From NCBI RefSeq assembly GCF_007745175.1, contig NZ_CP036271.1:1178001-1242000 (forward strand): a DNA stretch of 64,000 nt, given 5' to 3'. The position numbers were made by a program, and so were the translations under genes. Source of the DNA: Caulifigura coniformis. Lineage in GTDB: Bacteria > Planctomycetota > Planctomycetia > Planctomycetales > Planctomycetaceae. Below, in pieces: positions 27,349 to 35,451 of the stretch; positions within the stretch are counted from its first letter, which is position 1, and each line of letters starts with the position of its first letter. A model generated the notes under the pieces. The model saw only the letters and a program-made list of their open reading frames with translations. It was not told where the DNA came from and made no database searches.

Positions 27349-27681
27349 TTACGGCTCCGGAATCGTGTCCGGGGGAATCAGCGCCCACAGAACCAGGTAC
27401 AGCACAATCCCCACGCCGGCGCTGATCGCGAGCATCACGAACAGGGTCCGCCACAGCCAGGCGGGAAGCGAGGTCGACTCCGCAAGGCCCGCACAGACCC
27501 CACCAAGAACCGGGTCGCGCGTCGAGCGACGAAGGTACTGCAGCGACCTTTGGATCTTCACCGTTGGCGATGCGGCCGTGCGGTTCAGCACTGCCTGCTT
27601 CGCCTGCTGGAACTCGTCGGCCGTCAACAGGCCACGCGCGTGGAGATCGGCGAGCCGTTCGAGTTCCTCGGCGAGTGTCAC
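27349..27681 (-). CDS. PspC-domain membrane protein with SHOCT-like N-terminus
   Basis: 110 residues from a GTG start that lies five bases after the stop of the upstream phosphoesterase gene, with GGAG upstream. The N-terminus (EELERLADLHARGLLTADEFQQAKQAVL) is a SHOCT-type helical hairpin. The C-terminus (RDPVLGGVCAGLAESTSLPAWLWRTLFV, then a membrane helix ending WALIPPD) is a PspC domain, associated in other bacteria with envelope stress signalling. Position implies co-transcription with the nrnA-like gene. Confidence 0.8.
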   Translation of the reverse strand: MTLAEELERLADLHARGLLTADEFQQAKQAVLNRTAASPTVKIQRSLQYLRRSTRDPVLGGVCAGLAESTSLPAWLWRTLFVMLAISAGVGIVLYLVLWALIPPDTIPEP

Positions 27682-27686
27682 AGCGG

Positions 27687-28673
27687 CTACTCCGCGGTCA
27701 GAGCTTCTTCGATGGCCTTCAGAACGCGCGCCTGGGCCGTCGCGAACGGTCCCGGAAGCATGGCCCCCGAGGCCTGGCGATGTCCGCCGCCGCCGAAGGT
27801 CTCGGCCACGCGGGCGACGTCCAGCCCGGTCCGGCTGCGGAAGCTGCACTTCACCTGCCCCGACTTCTGCTCGACGAGAATGATCGCGCACTGCGCGCCG
27901 TTGATCGTCAGGCAGTCGTTGACGAGATCCTCGGTGTCCGAAGGATGTGCGTTCAACTCCTCGAAGTCCTTCTGGAGGACAAAGGTGTGGGCCAGCTTCC
28001 CCTCGAAGTCGACCGCCACGCGGCTGAGCACGCGGCCATGCAGCTTCAGCCGGGACAGCGTGGAGCGCTCGTACAGCTCGCGATAGACGACGGCGGGCTG
28101 CACTCCGAAGCCGACGAGTCGCTTCACGCAATCCATCGTTCGGACATCGACGCTGGGAAACCGGAACCAGCCGGTATCGGTCGCGATCGCCGTGAAGATC
28201 TGCGTCGCCTGGTCGATGTTTGGAACGAGACCCAGGGCTTCGATGAATTCGAGTACGAGCACGCCCGCGGCCGCGGCCGACGTGTCTTTGAATTCGACCG
28301 CTCCCAGATTGTCCGAACTGATGTGATGGTCGATGACGACCTTCGTTGCAGCCGTTTTTTCGATCACCTTGCCGACAGTGTCGATCTGCTGCCACGCGCT
28401 GGTGTCGACGATGATGTGCACATCGGTCTGGCACGCTTCCTCGACAGTGATGCCTTCCCCGAGCTTGAAGATCGAGGCATGCGGGTCGAGGAAGGAGAGG
28501 TGGTTCGGAGTGGCGGAGGGATTAATGATCCGCACGTCCTTCCCGAGCGCCCGCAGGGCGCCGGCGAGGCCCATCTCCGAGCCGATGGCGTCGGCGTCAG
28601 GGCGGACGTGGCTGGTGATCACGAAACGGTGGGCGTCGTGCACAATGGCAATCAGGGGGCGCCAGTCGATCAT
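27687..28673 (-). CDS. nrnA: DHH-DHHA1 phosphoesterase, NrnA-like oligoribonuclease/pAp phosphatase
   Basis: 328 residues. DHH motifs: SHVRPDADAIGSEMG (about 21-35), HIIVDTSAW, VVIDHHISSDNLG, and DTGWFRFPS. The C-terminal DHHA1 domain ends with GGGGHRQASGAML. This order and length fit NrnA, which degrades nano-RNA and hydrolyses 3'-phosphoadenosine 5'-phosphate with Mn2+. Alternatives in the same superfamily are c-di-AMP phosphodiesterases, which normally carry extra domains absent here. An in-frame GTG two codons upstream is an alternative start. Confidence 0.88.
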   Translation of the reverse strand: MIDWRPLIAIVHDAHRFVITSHVRPDADAIGSEMGLAGALRALGKDVRIINPSATPNHLSFLDPHASIFKLGEGITVEEACQTDVHIIVDTSAWQQIDTVGKVIEKTAATKVVIDHHISSDNLGAVEFKDTSAAAAGVLVLEFIEALGLVPNIDQATQIFTAIATDTGWFRFPSVDVRTMDCVKRLVGFGVQPAVVYRELYERSTLSRLKLHGRVLSRVAVDFEGKLAHTFVLQKDFEELNAHPSDTEDLVNDCLTINGAQCAIILVEQKSGQVKCSFRSRTGLDVARVAETFGGGGHRQASGAMLPGPFATAQARVLKAIEEALTAE

Positions 28674-28818
28674 GGTCACGAGGTCAGGCCCTTTTTCTCA
28701 GTATCGTCGCGGTGAAAGGCGGCGGCGCAAAGCCCGGGAGCCGGCCAAATGCTGGAACGGTCGACGTCGCCGTGGTGAGACGCGGTATAACCGCGCCGGT
28801 GGGGAATGTCATGAGGCG

Positions 28819-29739
28819 TTAACCCGCGATTTCGCGGACGCGTGCGATGTCCAGTTCCATCTGCCGCCTGAGCGCGTCGACCCCGTCAAACTTCTGCGTT
28901 CCACGGACCCGCTCGAGGAAGGTGACCTCCAGAACCTTCCCGTACAGGTCGCCCGCGAAATCGAGCAGGTGGACTTCGACCTTCTTGGCCAGTTCGCCGA
29001 ACGTGACGTTCGGTCCGATGTGCGTGGCCGCGAGTCGCGGTCCATCCGCCAGTTCGACGCGACCGGCGTAAACGCCGTCCGGCGGGAGCATGACGGTGAT
29101 GTTCTCAAGATTCGCCGTGGGGAATCCGAGGTGTCGGCCGCGCTGCGCACCGCTGCCGACAACTCCCGAGACGGAATAAGGCCGGCCCAGCAGGTCGGCC
29201 GCGTCCGGCAGTCGGCCTTCGGCAATCGCCTTCCGGATGTCGGTGGAGGAAACCATCCAACCCGTGTCGTCCGCGACCGGGTCGAGAATCTGCAGCCGCA
29301 TGTTGTGTTGCGAGCAGAGCGTGCGGAGCGTGTCGATGGTGCCTGCGCGGCGGTGTCCGAAATGGAAGTTCGGCCCTTCGATGAGCGCCCGTGCCTCGAG
29401 TTCGTCGCGGATGATGAGCTGGAAGAACTCTTCCGGCTCGAGCTGGAGCAGGTTGCGATCGGTCGGGTAGGCGATGACGCAGTCGATGCCGCAGCGATCC
29501 AGCAGTTCGGCCCGTTTGTGGATCGTGGTGAGTTGCGGGGGCGTGCGGTCGGGAGCCAGCAGGACGGTCGGATGCGGATCGAACGTCATGATGACGCTCG
29601 GAACACCCAGTTCCCGTGCGCGCAGGGCGACTGTGCGGGCCATCACCTGGTGACCCCGGTGAACGCCGTCGAAGTTGCCGATCGAGACGACCCCGCCGCG
29701 GTACGCGTCGGGCCGTTCAAATCCAGACTGCAGATCCAT
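28819..29739 (-). CDS. ribF: Bifunctional riboflavin kinase/FAD synthetase
   Basis: 306 residues. N-terminal FAD synthetase domain with SIGNFDGVHRGHQ (about 19-31) and WMVSSTDIRKAIAEG; C-terminal flavokinase domain with GRPYSVSG, GFPTANLEN and PDGVYAGRV. Converts riboflavin to FMN (EC 2.7.1.26) and FMN to FAD (EC 2.7.7.2). The ATG used gives the standard N-terminus; the ORF extends 19 codons upstream without support. It stands alone about 145 bases from the DHH gene on the same strand. Confidence 0.95.
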   Translation of the reverse strand: MDLQSGFERPDAYRGGVVSIGNFDGVHRGHQVMARTVALRARELGVPSVIMTFDPHPTVLLAPDRTPPQLTTIHKRAELLDRCGIDCVIAYPTDRNLLQLEPEEFFQLIIRDELEARALIEGPNFHFGHRRAGTIDTLRTLCSQHNMRLQILDPVADDTGWMVSSTDIRKAIAEGRLPDAADLLGRPYSVSGVVGSGAQRGRHLGFPTANLENITVMLPPDGVYAGRVELADGPRLAATHIGPNVTFGELAKKVEVHLLDFAGDLYGKVLEVTFLERVRGTQKFDGVDALRRQMELDIARVREIAG

Positions 29740-29915
29740 GACGACGAACGTAGGGTTCGGCCGGGCAGGGGACAACCGTGGCCCGAGCCGAGTCAATCCA
29801 TGGGGCGTCCGGGGGCCGTTGTCGACCGTGGCCTCGTTTGGGCGTGAATGTTTGATCGACTGCGTGGTAGCATGACGTTCCCACCTGAGACATCACTCCT
29901 CCCCTGTTCACTCCC

Positions 29916-30491
29916 ATGTCGAAACCGACTTCCGCGTCCCCGGCCGCTGGGGCGCCCGCTGCACAGCGTCGCCGTTTTCTCGCAGGCCTTGCCGCCGGTG
30001 TGATCGGAACGATTGTCGCCGTTGTGCCGACGATTCCCGGGATCGCGTTCCTGTTGCACCCGCTGCTGAAAAAGAAGAAAGCGGGGGCCGCGGAAGGGGA
30101 CGGCTACGTGAAGATCACCACGGTCGAGGCCATCCCGAAAGACGGTTCGCCCCGCGCGTTTCCCGTGCAGATGGATATCCAGGACGCCTGGAACAAGTAT
30201 CCCGATCGCCAGGTCGGCTCGGTCTTCCTCAGCCGGAATGAGGACGGGCAGCTGAAGTGCTTCAGTTGCGTCTGTCCGCATCTCGGATGCACGATCAACT
30301 ACGAAGAAAAGGCCAAGCTCTACTTGTGCCCCTGCCACGCCAGCTCGTTCAAGCTGGATGGCGAACGGGAAAACCAGATTCCGCCGCGGTCCATGGACCC
30401 GCTGGAAGTCCGAGTTAATGAGAAGAACGAAGTGGAAGTGAAGTACCAGACCTTCCGCGCGGGAACGTCGGAACGCAAAGTCGTCAGCTGA
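29916..30491 (+). CDS. Rieske iron-sulfur protein of a cytochrome bc-type complex
   Basis: 191 residues. A twin-arginine signal/anchor (QRRRFLAGLAAG, then a membrane helix about 22-47). The Rieske cluster ligands are C120-P-H122 with the adjacent C125, and C138-P-C140-H141, the disulfide-stabilised form found in respiratory bc1/b6f complexes. The cytochrome b-c gene follows 81 bases downstream, so the two form the complex transferring electrons from quinol to cytochrome c. No separate cytochrome c1 gene is present. Confidence 0.93.
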   Translation: MSKPTSASPAAGAPAAQRRRFLAGLAAGVIGTIVAVVPTIPGIAFLLHPLLKKKKAGAAEGDGYVKITTVEAIPKDGSPRAFPVQMDIQDAWNKYPDRQVGSVFLSRNEDGQLKCFSCVCPHLGCTINYEEKAKLYLCPCHASSFKLDGERENQIPPRSMDPLEVRVNEKNEVEVKYQTFRAGTSERKVVS

Positions 30492-30572
30492 TCGCGTTTC
30501 CCCGCCTCCTCCTCAATTCCACTCGAGCCGCCAGCCGGCTGGTCTCTTCTCCAACGCACGAAGCGTCGTTCC

Positions 30573-32495
30573 ATGAAGTTATTCCTCAATTGGCTCGATG
30601 ACCGCACCGGCTACCGCGACCTGATGCACGAGGCGCTGCGGGAGCACATCCCCGGCGGAGCCCGCTGGCGCTACGTCTGGGGCAGCACCCTCACCTTCGT
30701 GTTCATGGTCCAGGTCGTCACCGGCTTCGCGCTCTGGGCCGGGTACAGTCCCAGCTCGGGAACGGCCTGGGAAAGTGTGTACTACATCCAGCATGAGATG
30801 ACCCTCGGGTCCGTGCTCCGCGGCGTCCACCATTTCGCTGCGCAGGCGATGGTCGTCCTCATGGCCGTCCACCTGATGCAGGTAGTCATCGACGGCGCAT
30901 ACAAGGCGCCGCGCGAAATGAACTTCTGGCTCGGCCTCGTGCTGATGCAGATCGTGCTGGGCCTGGGGCTGACGGGCTACCTGCTTCCCTGGGACCAGAA
31001 GGGCTACTACGCGACCCGCGTGGCGACGGAGATCATGGGATCGACGCCCGGGATCGGGCCGCAGATCCAGCAGCTGGCTCAGGGAGGCCCCTCCTATGGC
31101 CACCACACCCTGACGCGATTCTTCGCCCTGCATGCCGGAATCCTGCCGGCATTGCTGGTCGCGTTCCTGGCCCTGCACATCTACGTCTTCCGTCGGCATG
31201 GAATCACCGCGAAGCAGCCCTATCGCAAACCGGATTCGGAGTTCTGGCCTGACCAGGTGCTGATGGATGCGGTGGCCTGTCTCGCGATCCTGGCGACGCT
31301 CTTGCTCCTCGCCGTCTGGAAAGGGGCCGAACTGAGCGCCCCGGCCAACCCCGCCTCCGGATTCTCAGCGGCCCGGCCCGAATGGTACTACCTGTTTCTG
31401 TTCCGCTTCCTGAAATTCGGATGGGTCTCCCACGCCGGCGAAGTGACAGGGCTCGGCGAGGCGTTCGGCGCCGTCGTTCTTCCTGGGATCCTGATGACGA
31501 TCATCGCGCTGATGCCGTTCATTGCGCGGGTGAAGGGAGGGCACAAGTTCAACGTCGGCTTCCTGGTGCTGGTGGTGCTGGGGTCGGTCGGACTGACCGG
31601 CGTCGCCCTTTATGAAGACTGGATTGCCGACACGGCTGACGGGCGGAGCTTCCGCGCGGCCGTGGCCCAGGCGCACAAGGATGGCCAGCGGGCTGTCGCT
31701 CTATCGCAGGCGCCGGCTGGGATTCCCCCGGAGGGAGCGATCAGCCTGTTGCTCAACGACCCACTGACCCAGGGGCCGCGGCTCTTTCAGACCCGCTGCT
31801 CCGACTGCCATCGCTGGCAGGGGCAGGACGGGCTCGGCAACGACGTGGTGCAGATCGATGAGTCGGCGCTCGATGCACCGGCCAAGCCGGTCGCGGCAAA
31901 GGCGCCGGACCTGGCCACGTTCGGCAGCCGGGCGTGGATCAAGGGACTGCTGTCAAACTTTGCGGAGCACATGAAGTCGACCGAGAACGCGACCGTGATG
32001 GCCGAGAAGGCCCGGGAGCTTCCAGGGGGCACGATGGCCGAATGGTCCAAGGAGAACAGCGCGGCCCTGAACAGTGAGGCCAACAAGGCGAGCTTCGAAG
32101 CGATCGTGGAATTCCTCTACACGCAGAGCGGCCGAAGCGATGCGTTGCCGCAGAATGACCCGAAAGTGCTTGCCGGCCGCGAGATCTTCCAGTCGGGCAA
32201 GCTCGCGGACGGCGAGTTGACGACCGCCTGCGCCGACTGCCACACCATGATCCTGCCGGGCGAAACGGAGCCGCTGTCCGCCAGTGGCGAGCCGATTCTC
32301 ACGGGATACGGCGGCAAGGACTGGCTGAAACAGATGCTGCTGAACCCGGACGCTCATTATGGTGAGTCGAATGCCATGCCGGCGTTCCACGGACAACTCA
32401 GCGATCATGAACTCGACATGATTACGCGATGGATTATCGGCGAGTACTACCTGCCGCCTGAGGAGCCGACGAAGGAGTCGCCGACCACGGAGTGA
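30573..32495 (+). CDS. Cytochrome b fused to a dihaem cytochrome c domain
   Basis: 640 residues. The first 370 are a complete cytochrome b: haem-ligand histidines in VHHFAAQAMVVLMAVH and LHAGILPALLVAFLALH, and the Q-site PEWYYL motif. The last 240 residues are soluble with two c-type haem motifs, CSDCH (409-413) and CADCH (553-557). So one polypeptide supplies both the quinol-oxidising core and the cytochrome c1-like electron exit; with the upstream Rieske protein it makes a two-gene bc complex. Such b-c fusions are known in some lineages including planctomycetes; the exact acceptor is unknown. Confidence 0.9.
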   Translation: MKLFLNWLDDRTGYRDLMHEALREHIPGGARWRYVWGSTLTFVFMVQVVTGFALWAGYSPSSGTAWESVYYIQHEMTLGSVLRGVHHFAAQAMVVLMAVHLMQVVIDGAYKAPREMNFWLGLVLMQIVLGLGLTGYLLPWDQKGYYATRVATEIMGSTPGIGPQIQQLAQGGPSYGHHTLTRFFALHAGILPALLVAFLALHIYVFRRHGITAKQPYRKPDSEFWPDQVLMDAVACLAILATLLLLAVWKGAELSAPANPASGFSAARPEWYYLFLFRFLKFGWVSHAGEVTGLGEAFGAVVLPGILMTIIALMPFIARVKGGHKFNVGFLVLVVLGSVGLTGVALYEDWIADTADGRSFRAAVAQAHKDGQRAVALSQAPAGIPPEGAISLLLNDPLTQGPRLFQTRCSDCHRWQGQDGLGNDVVQIDESALDAPAKPVAAKAPDLATFGSRAWIKGLLSNFAEHMKSTENATVMAEKARELPGGTMAEWSKENSAALNSEANKASFEAIVEFLYTQSGRSDALPQNDPKVLAGREIFQSGKLADGELTTACADCHTMILPGETEPLSASGEPILTGYGGKDWLKQMLLNPDAHYGESNAMPAFHGQLSDHELDMITRWIIGEYYLPPEEPTKESPTTE

Positions 32496-32586
32496 TTTCC
32501 GACGCAGGGCCGGCTGTGCCGGCCGCACGCCGAAGGTGGGCTTGGTTTGTCGATGGTGCAGACCGGGCGCGGTCTCTGGAGATTTC

Positions 32587-33285
32587 ATGGGGGGCGTCAT
32601 GATTTCGCTGGCGCGAGTAGCCTGTGTGGTTGTCCCGTTGCTGGCCGCAGCGGATGAGAAGGTCCGTGAGATCCACGAGACCTTTGAACCGATCGACCTG
32701 AAGCAGTTCCTGCACCCGATTCCGAACAAGTACACGGAGGTGCGGAATGGAGTGCTCTGGACGCGCGGCACGACCGGCACTGCCTATCCGCCGATGGTGT
32801 TCATGCCGGTCGAAGGAAAGGACCTCGCGATCTCTTTCCGCTACCGGCATCTCGGAGAGGGAGGCTGGCTGTGGTTCTTCGTCGATGGCGACGACGGGTT
32901 TGGGAGTGTCGACCACCTGCTGAGGATCAAGCTGCTCCGCGACCGGATCCAGCTGGAGGTCGATGGGCATTCGCGCGATGCGGACCATCCAATGCGCCAG
33001 AAGCGGAGAGAGGCCGACCCGGTCAGCAAGGCCTACCGACTCAACGAGCTGCTGCCTCCGTCAAAGATCGATCTCTCGAAAAGCGAGTGGCACACCGTAA
33101 CGGCCGAGTTTCATGGCGAAGAAGTGGTGATGACGCTGGACGGCATGAAGTGGACCGAGACGCTGAAGCGGCCCGATTTCAACGCGGTGAAACGGAAGCT
33201 GCTGTTCATGCAGAACGGCGGTGATGCGGGCATCGAGATCGACGACGTTCACGTCACTGCCGCAAAGGACCGGGCTGGGACGTAA
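32587..33285 (+). CDS. Exported LamG/DUF1080-like hypothetical protein
   Basis: 232 residues. The start used has GGAG upstream; a second ATG four codons later is equally possible. A signal peptide ends at LLAAADEK. The mature part is beta-rich: GVLWTRGTTGTAYPP, LAISFRYRHLGEGGWLWFFVDGDDG, EWHTVTAEFHGEEVVMTLDG and the terminal IEIDDVHVTA, which is the pattern of concanavalin-like folds of the DUF1080 type common in planctomycetes. Catalytic residues are not evident. It converges on the EboE-like gene with a 12-base gap. Confidence 0.7.
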   Translation: MGGVMISLARVACVVVPLLAAADEKVREIHETFEPIDLKQFLHPIPNKYTEVRNGVLWTRGTTGTAYPPMVFMPVEGKDLAISFRYRHLGEGGWLWFFVDGDDGFGSVDHLLRIKLLRDRIQLEVDGHSRDADHPMRQKRREADPVSKAYRLNELLPPSKIDLSKSEWHTVTAEFHGEEVVMTLDGMKWTETLKRPDFNAVKRKLLFMQNGGDAGIEIDDVHVTAAKDRAGT

Positions 33286-33297
33286 GTGACCCAGTCG

Positions 33298-34491
33298 TTA
33301 TGCCCGGGCGGCGTTGATCCAGGCCTGGACTGCCTTGAGTTCGGCAGTGAGACCTTCAACGAGCGGAGCCGCGCCGCGGGTGGGAAGCACGCCCCAGGTA
33401 TACGTCTCGACCTCCAGGTGCGGCGCGTAGTCGAGTCCGGCGACGGTGGTGATCGCCTGCTTCAGCTCGGCCTGAGTCGTTTTCAAGCGGCCGATCTCCT
33501 CGCGGTGGACCGGCACGTGGAAATGGATGCGCCATTCGGGGGCGGTCAGGAACGACCCGGGTGGGGATTCACACAGGGCCGGTTCGAGATCGACGCGCCG
33601 CAGAATGACGCCCTGCGGCGTACGGGCGAGCGTCTGATGCAGATACCGTGGTTCGACGAAAGCCGCCAGCTCACGACGGGCCTCCGCATCGGCCGGCTCG
33701 GACAGCCTCAGGGCACAGGTGATATGCAGCTTGTTGATCCGGATGTCCTTCGCCTTCAGCGTGGCGATTGATGCGGCGACATCCTCGAACTCCAGCGCCT
33801 GGTGGCAGACGTCGAAACAGACACCCAGATGCCGCCGCGCGACGGCTTCCTGCCCCGCCGCTTCAGCGGCCCGCCACAGCCGCGGGAAGAAGTCGACCGT
33901 CTCGGCCGTTGTTTCGAGAACGCAGAACGGTTCGGGCTCGATGGCCAGCCGGATGCAGCGGCCGGTGTCGTCGTGCAGCTCATCCAACCGCTGTGCGACG
34001 GAGAGCAGGTGAGCGATGCAGCGGTCTTCGAAATCGGGCCCGTCGACATGCTTCTTGAATCCAAGAGGCACCGTCGACAGGCTGCCGTCGCAGCCTTCGG
34101 GCAGGATGGCCGCAAGAACGCGGGCGGAGGCGATCGTGTAATCGCGTCGCTCCGGTGTGGTCCAGTTGGGCAGATAAACCTGGTCCTTCACCCGCTCGCT
34201 GTGAAAGTTCCCGTAAGGGAACGTGTTCAGTGTGTAGCAGGCGAGGCCGAGATCGCTGAGGGCGGCTGCGAGGTCTTCAATCCGTTCGGTCAGCGCGGGC
34301 AGTGCGTTTTCCGTCGGCTTGACGAGTTCGGCGATGACGGGGCTCGCAAGCCAGAGCCCGGCGGCGATGGGGAAGCCGCAGGCCTGCCGCGTCGGGGCGG
34401 TGAATTCCGCCAGACCTTTGAGGACCTCCGCCAGCGACTGCGCAGGGTGGACGTTGCTGCAGTAACTGAGCGGCAACGTGCTGAGTGACAT
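33298..34491 (-). CDS. eboE: EboE-like metabolite-traffic protein (TIM-barrel)
   Basis: 397 residues. It begins MSLSTLPLSYCSNVHPAQ and continues with SLAEVLKGL, LACYTLNTFPYGNFH, RLAIEPEPFCVLETTAE, LGVCFDVCHQALEFED and HFHVPVHREEIG, a xylose-isomerase-like TIM barrel in which Glu, His and Asp would bind metal. This pattern matches the EboE family of the ebo cluster, implicated in moving metabolite precursors across the envelope. None of the other ebo genes is adjacent. The family call is from recognition of the sequence pattern. Confidence 0.7.
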   Translation of the reverse strand: MSLSTLPLSYCSNVHPAQSLAEVLKGLAEFTAPTRQACGFPIAAGLWLASPVIAELVKPTENALPALTERIEDLAAALSDLGLACYTLNTFPYGNFHSERVKDQVYLPNWTTPERRDYTIASARVLAAILPEGCDGSLSTVPLGFKKHVDGPDFEDRCIAHLLSVAQRLDELHDDTGRCIRLAIEPEPFCVLETTAETVDFFPRLWRAAEAAGQEAVARRHLGVCFDVCHQALEFEDVAASIATLKAKDIRINKLHITCALRLSEPADAEARRELAAFVEPRYLHQTLARTPQGVILRRVDLEPALCESPPGSFLTAPEWRIHFHVPVHREEIGRLKTTQAELKQAITTVAGLDYAPHLEVETYTWGVLPTRGAAPLVEGLTAELKAVQAWINAARA

Positions 34492-34532
34492 GGCGGCAGA
34501 AATCCCGCGCGGGAACGCGGGGCTTGGAAGAC

Positions 34533-35318
34533 TTAAGAGGCGGCGAGTTCGCGTTTTTCGGCTTCGAAGACGATGCCGCCGAGCTTGAGGAAGCGGTGGA
34601 CGGGGGTCATCCACTTCTGGTCGCGCCAGGGGAGCCCGGCCGCGACGAAAGCCTCATGCAGCTCTTTGCGATTGTGGGTGCGGCATTTCCACGTGCGGCT
34701 CGTCCAGACACCGGGGACGGTGTCTTCGGTGACGAGCATCAGCAGGCGGCCGCCCGGTTTGAGAACGCGGCGGAACTCCAGCAGCCCGGGCATCGGGTCC
34801 TGAAGATGTTCGAGGACGTATCCGCAGGTGATGACGTCGAAGGTTTCGTCGGGAAACGGCAGGTGCGTCATGTCGGCCGTGATGAGCACGGGCCGGTGGG
34901 ACGGAATCTGCTTGCGGGCCCGCTTGAGCATCTGGTGAGAGATGTCGATGCCGACGATGTGGGCATTCTCCGGGGCGCAGCGGACGAGATGCTTGATGAT
35001 CTGTCCGGCGCCGGAGCCGATGTCGAGGATCGCCTGGGCCGTGGTGACGTCGAAGTCCCTGCGTCGGAACATACGTCCAACGAGCGGGGAATGCATGGAG
35101 ACGAGGCTTGCGATCGCCAGACCGGCCCCTTTCGGGCCATCGTAAAGCGATTTGACGCGGTCGCGATACATGCGAGGCGCGAGGGTTTTCATGGCCGGAA
35201 AGCCGGCGAACCGCCGCTTGGCCAGTCTCTTCGCCGGGTCTTTTTTCTTCTTTTCGACGGCCGTTGGTTGCGCCACGCGTTGAACTCCTGATTCAGCCCG
35301 ATTGGAGAAGTATTCCAT
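34533..35318 (-). CDS. Class I SAM-dependent methyltransferase
   Basis: 261 residues. Motif I is AILDIGSGAGQIIKHL, followed by IVGIDISHQMLKRARK, LPFPDETFDVITCGYVLEHL and LKPGGRLLMLVTED, typical of the UbiE/Coq5-like superfamily. The N-terminal 40 residues are Lys-rich (EKKKKDPAKRLAKRRFAG) and may bind membrane or nucleic acid. No clear ribosome site marks the first ATG, so an internal start such as the one at MKTLAPRMYRD is possible. It is 41 bases from eboE on the same strand. Confidence 0.82.
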   Translation of the reverse strand: MEYFSNRAESGVQRVAQPTAVEKKKKDPAKRLAKRRFAGFPAMKTLAPRMYRDRVKSLYDGPKGAGLAIASLVSMHSPLVGRMFRRRDFDVTTAQAILDIGSGAGQIIKHLVRCAPENAHIVGIDISHQMLKRARKQIPSHRPVLITADMTHLPFPDETFDVITCGYVLEHLQDPMPGLLEFRRVLKPGGRLLMLVTEDTVPGVWTSRTWKCRTHNRKELHEAFVAAGLPWRDQKWMTPVHRFLKLGGIVFEAEKRELAAS

Positions 35319-35451
35319 CAGGAGTGCGTCCCGGAATCAAATGCTCGGCTCTGGGGAGCGTCGAGCGTGATTGAAATCACGGACACACGATGGGACCGGG
35401 GGGGATTTCCGCCTCCCGGTCGGCCATTGGTCTCCCGCGTCCCGGGGGCGC

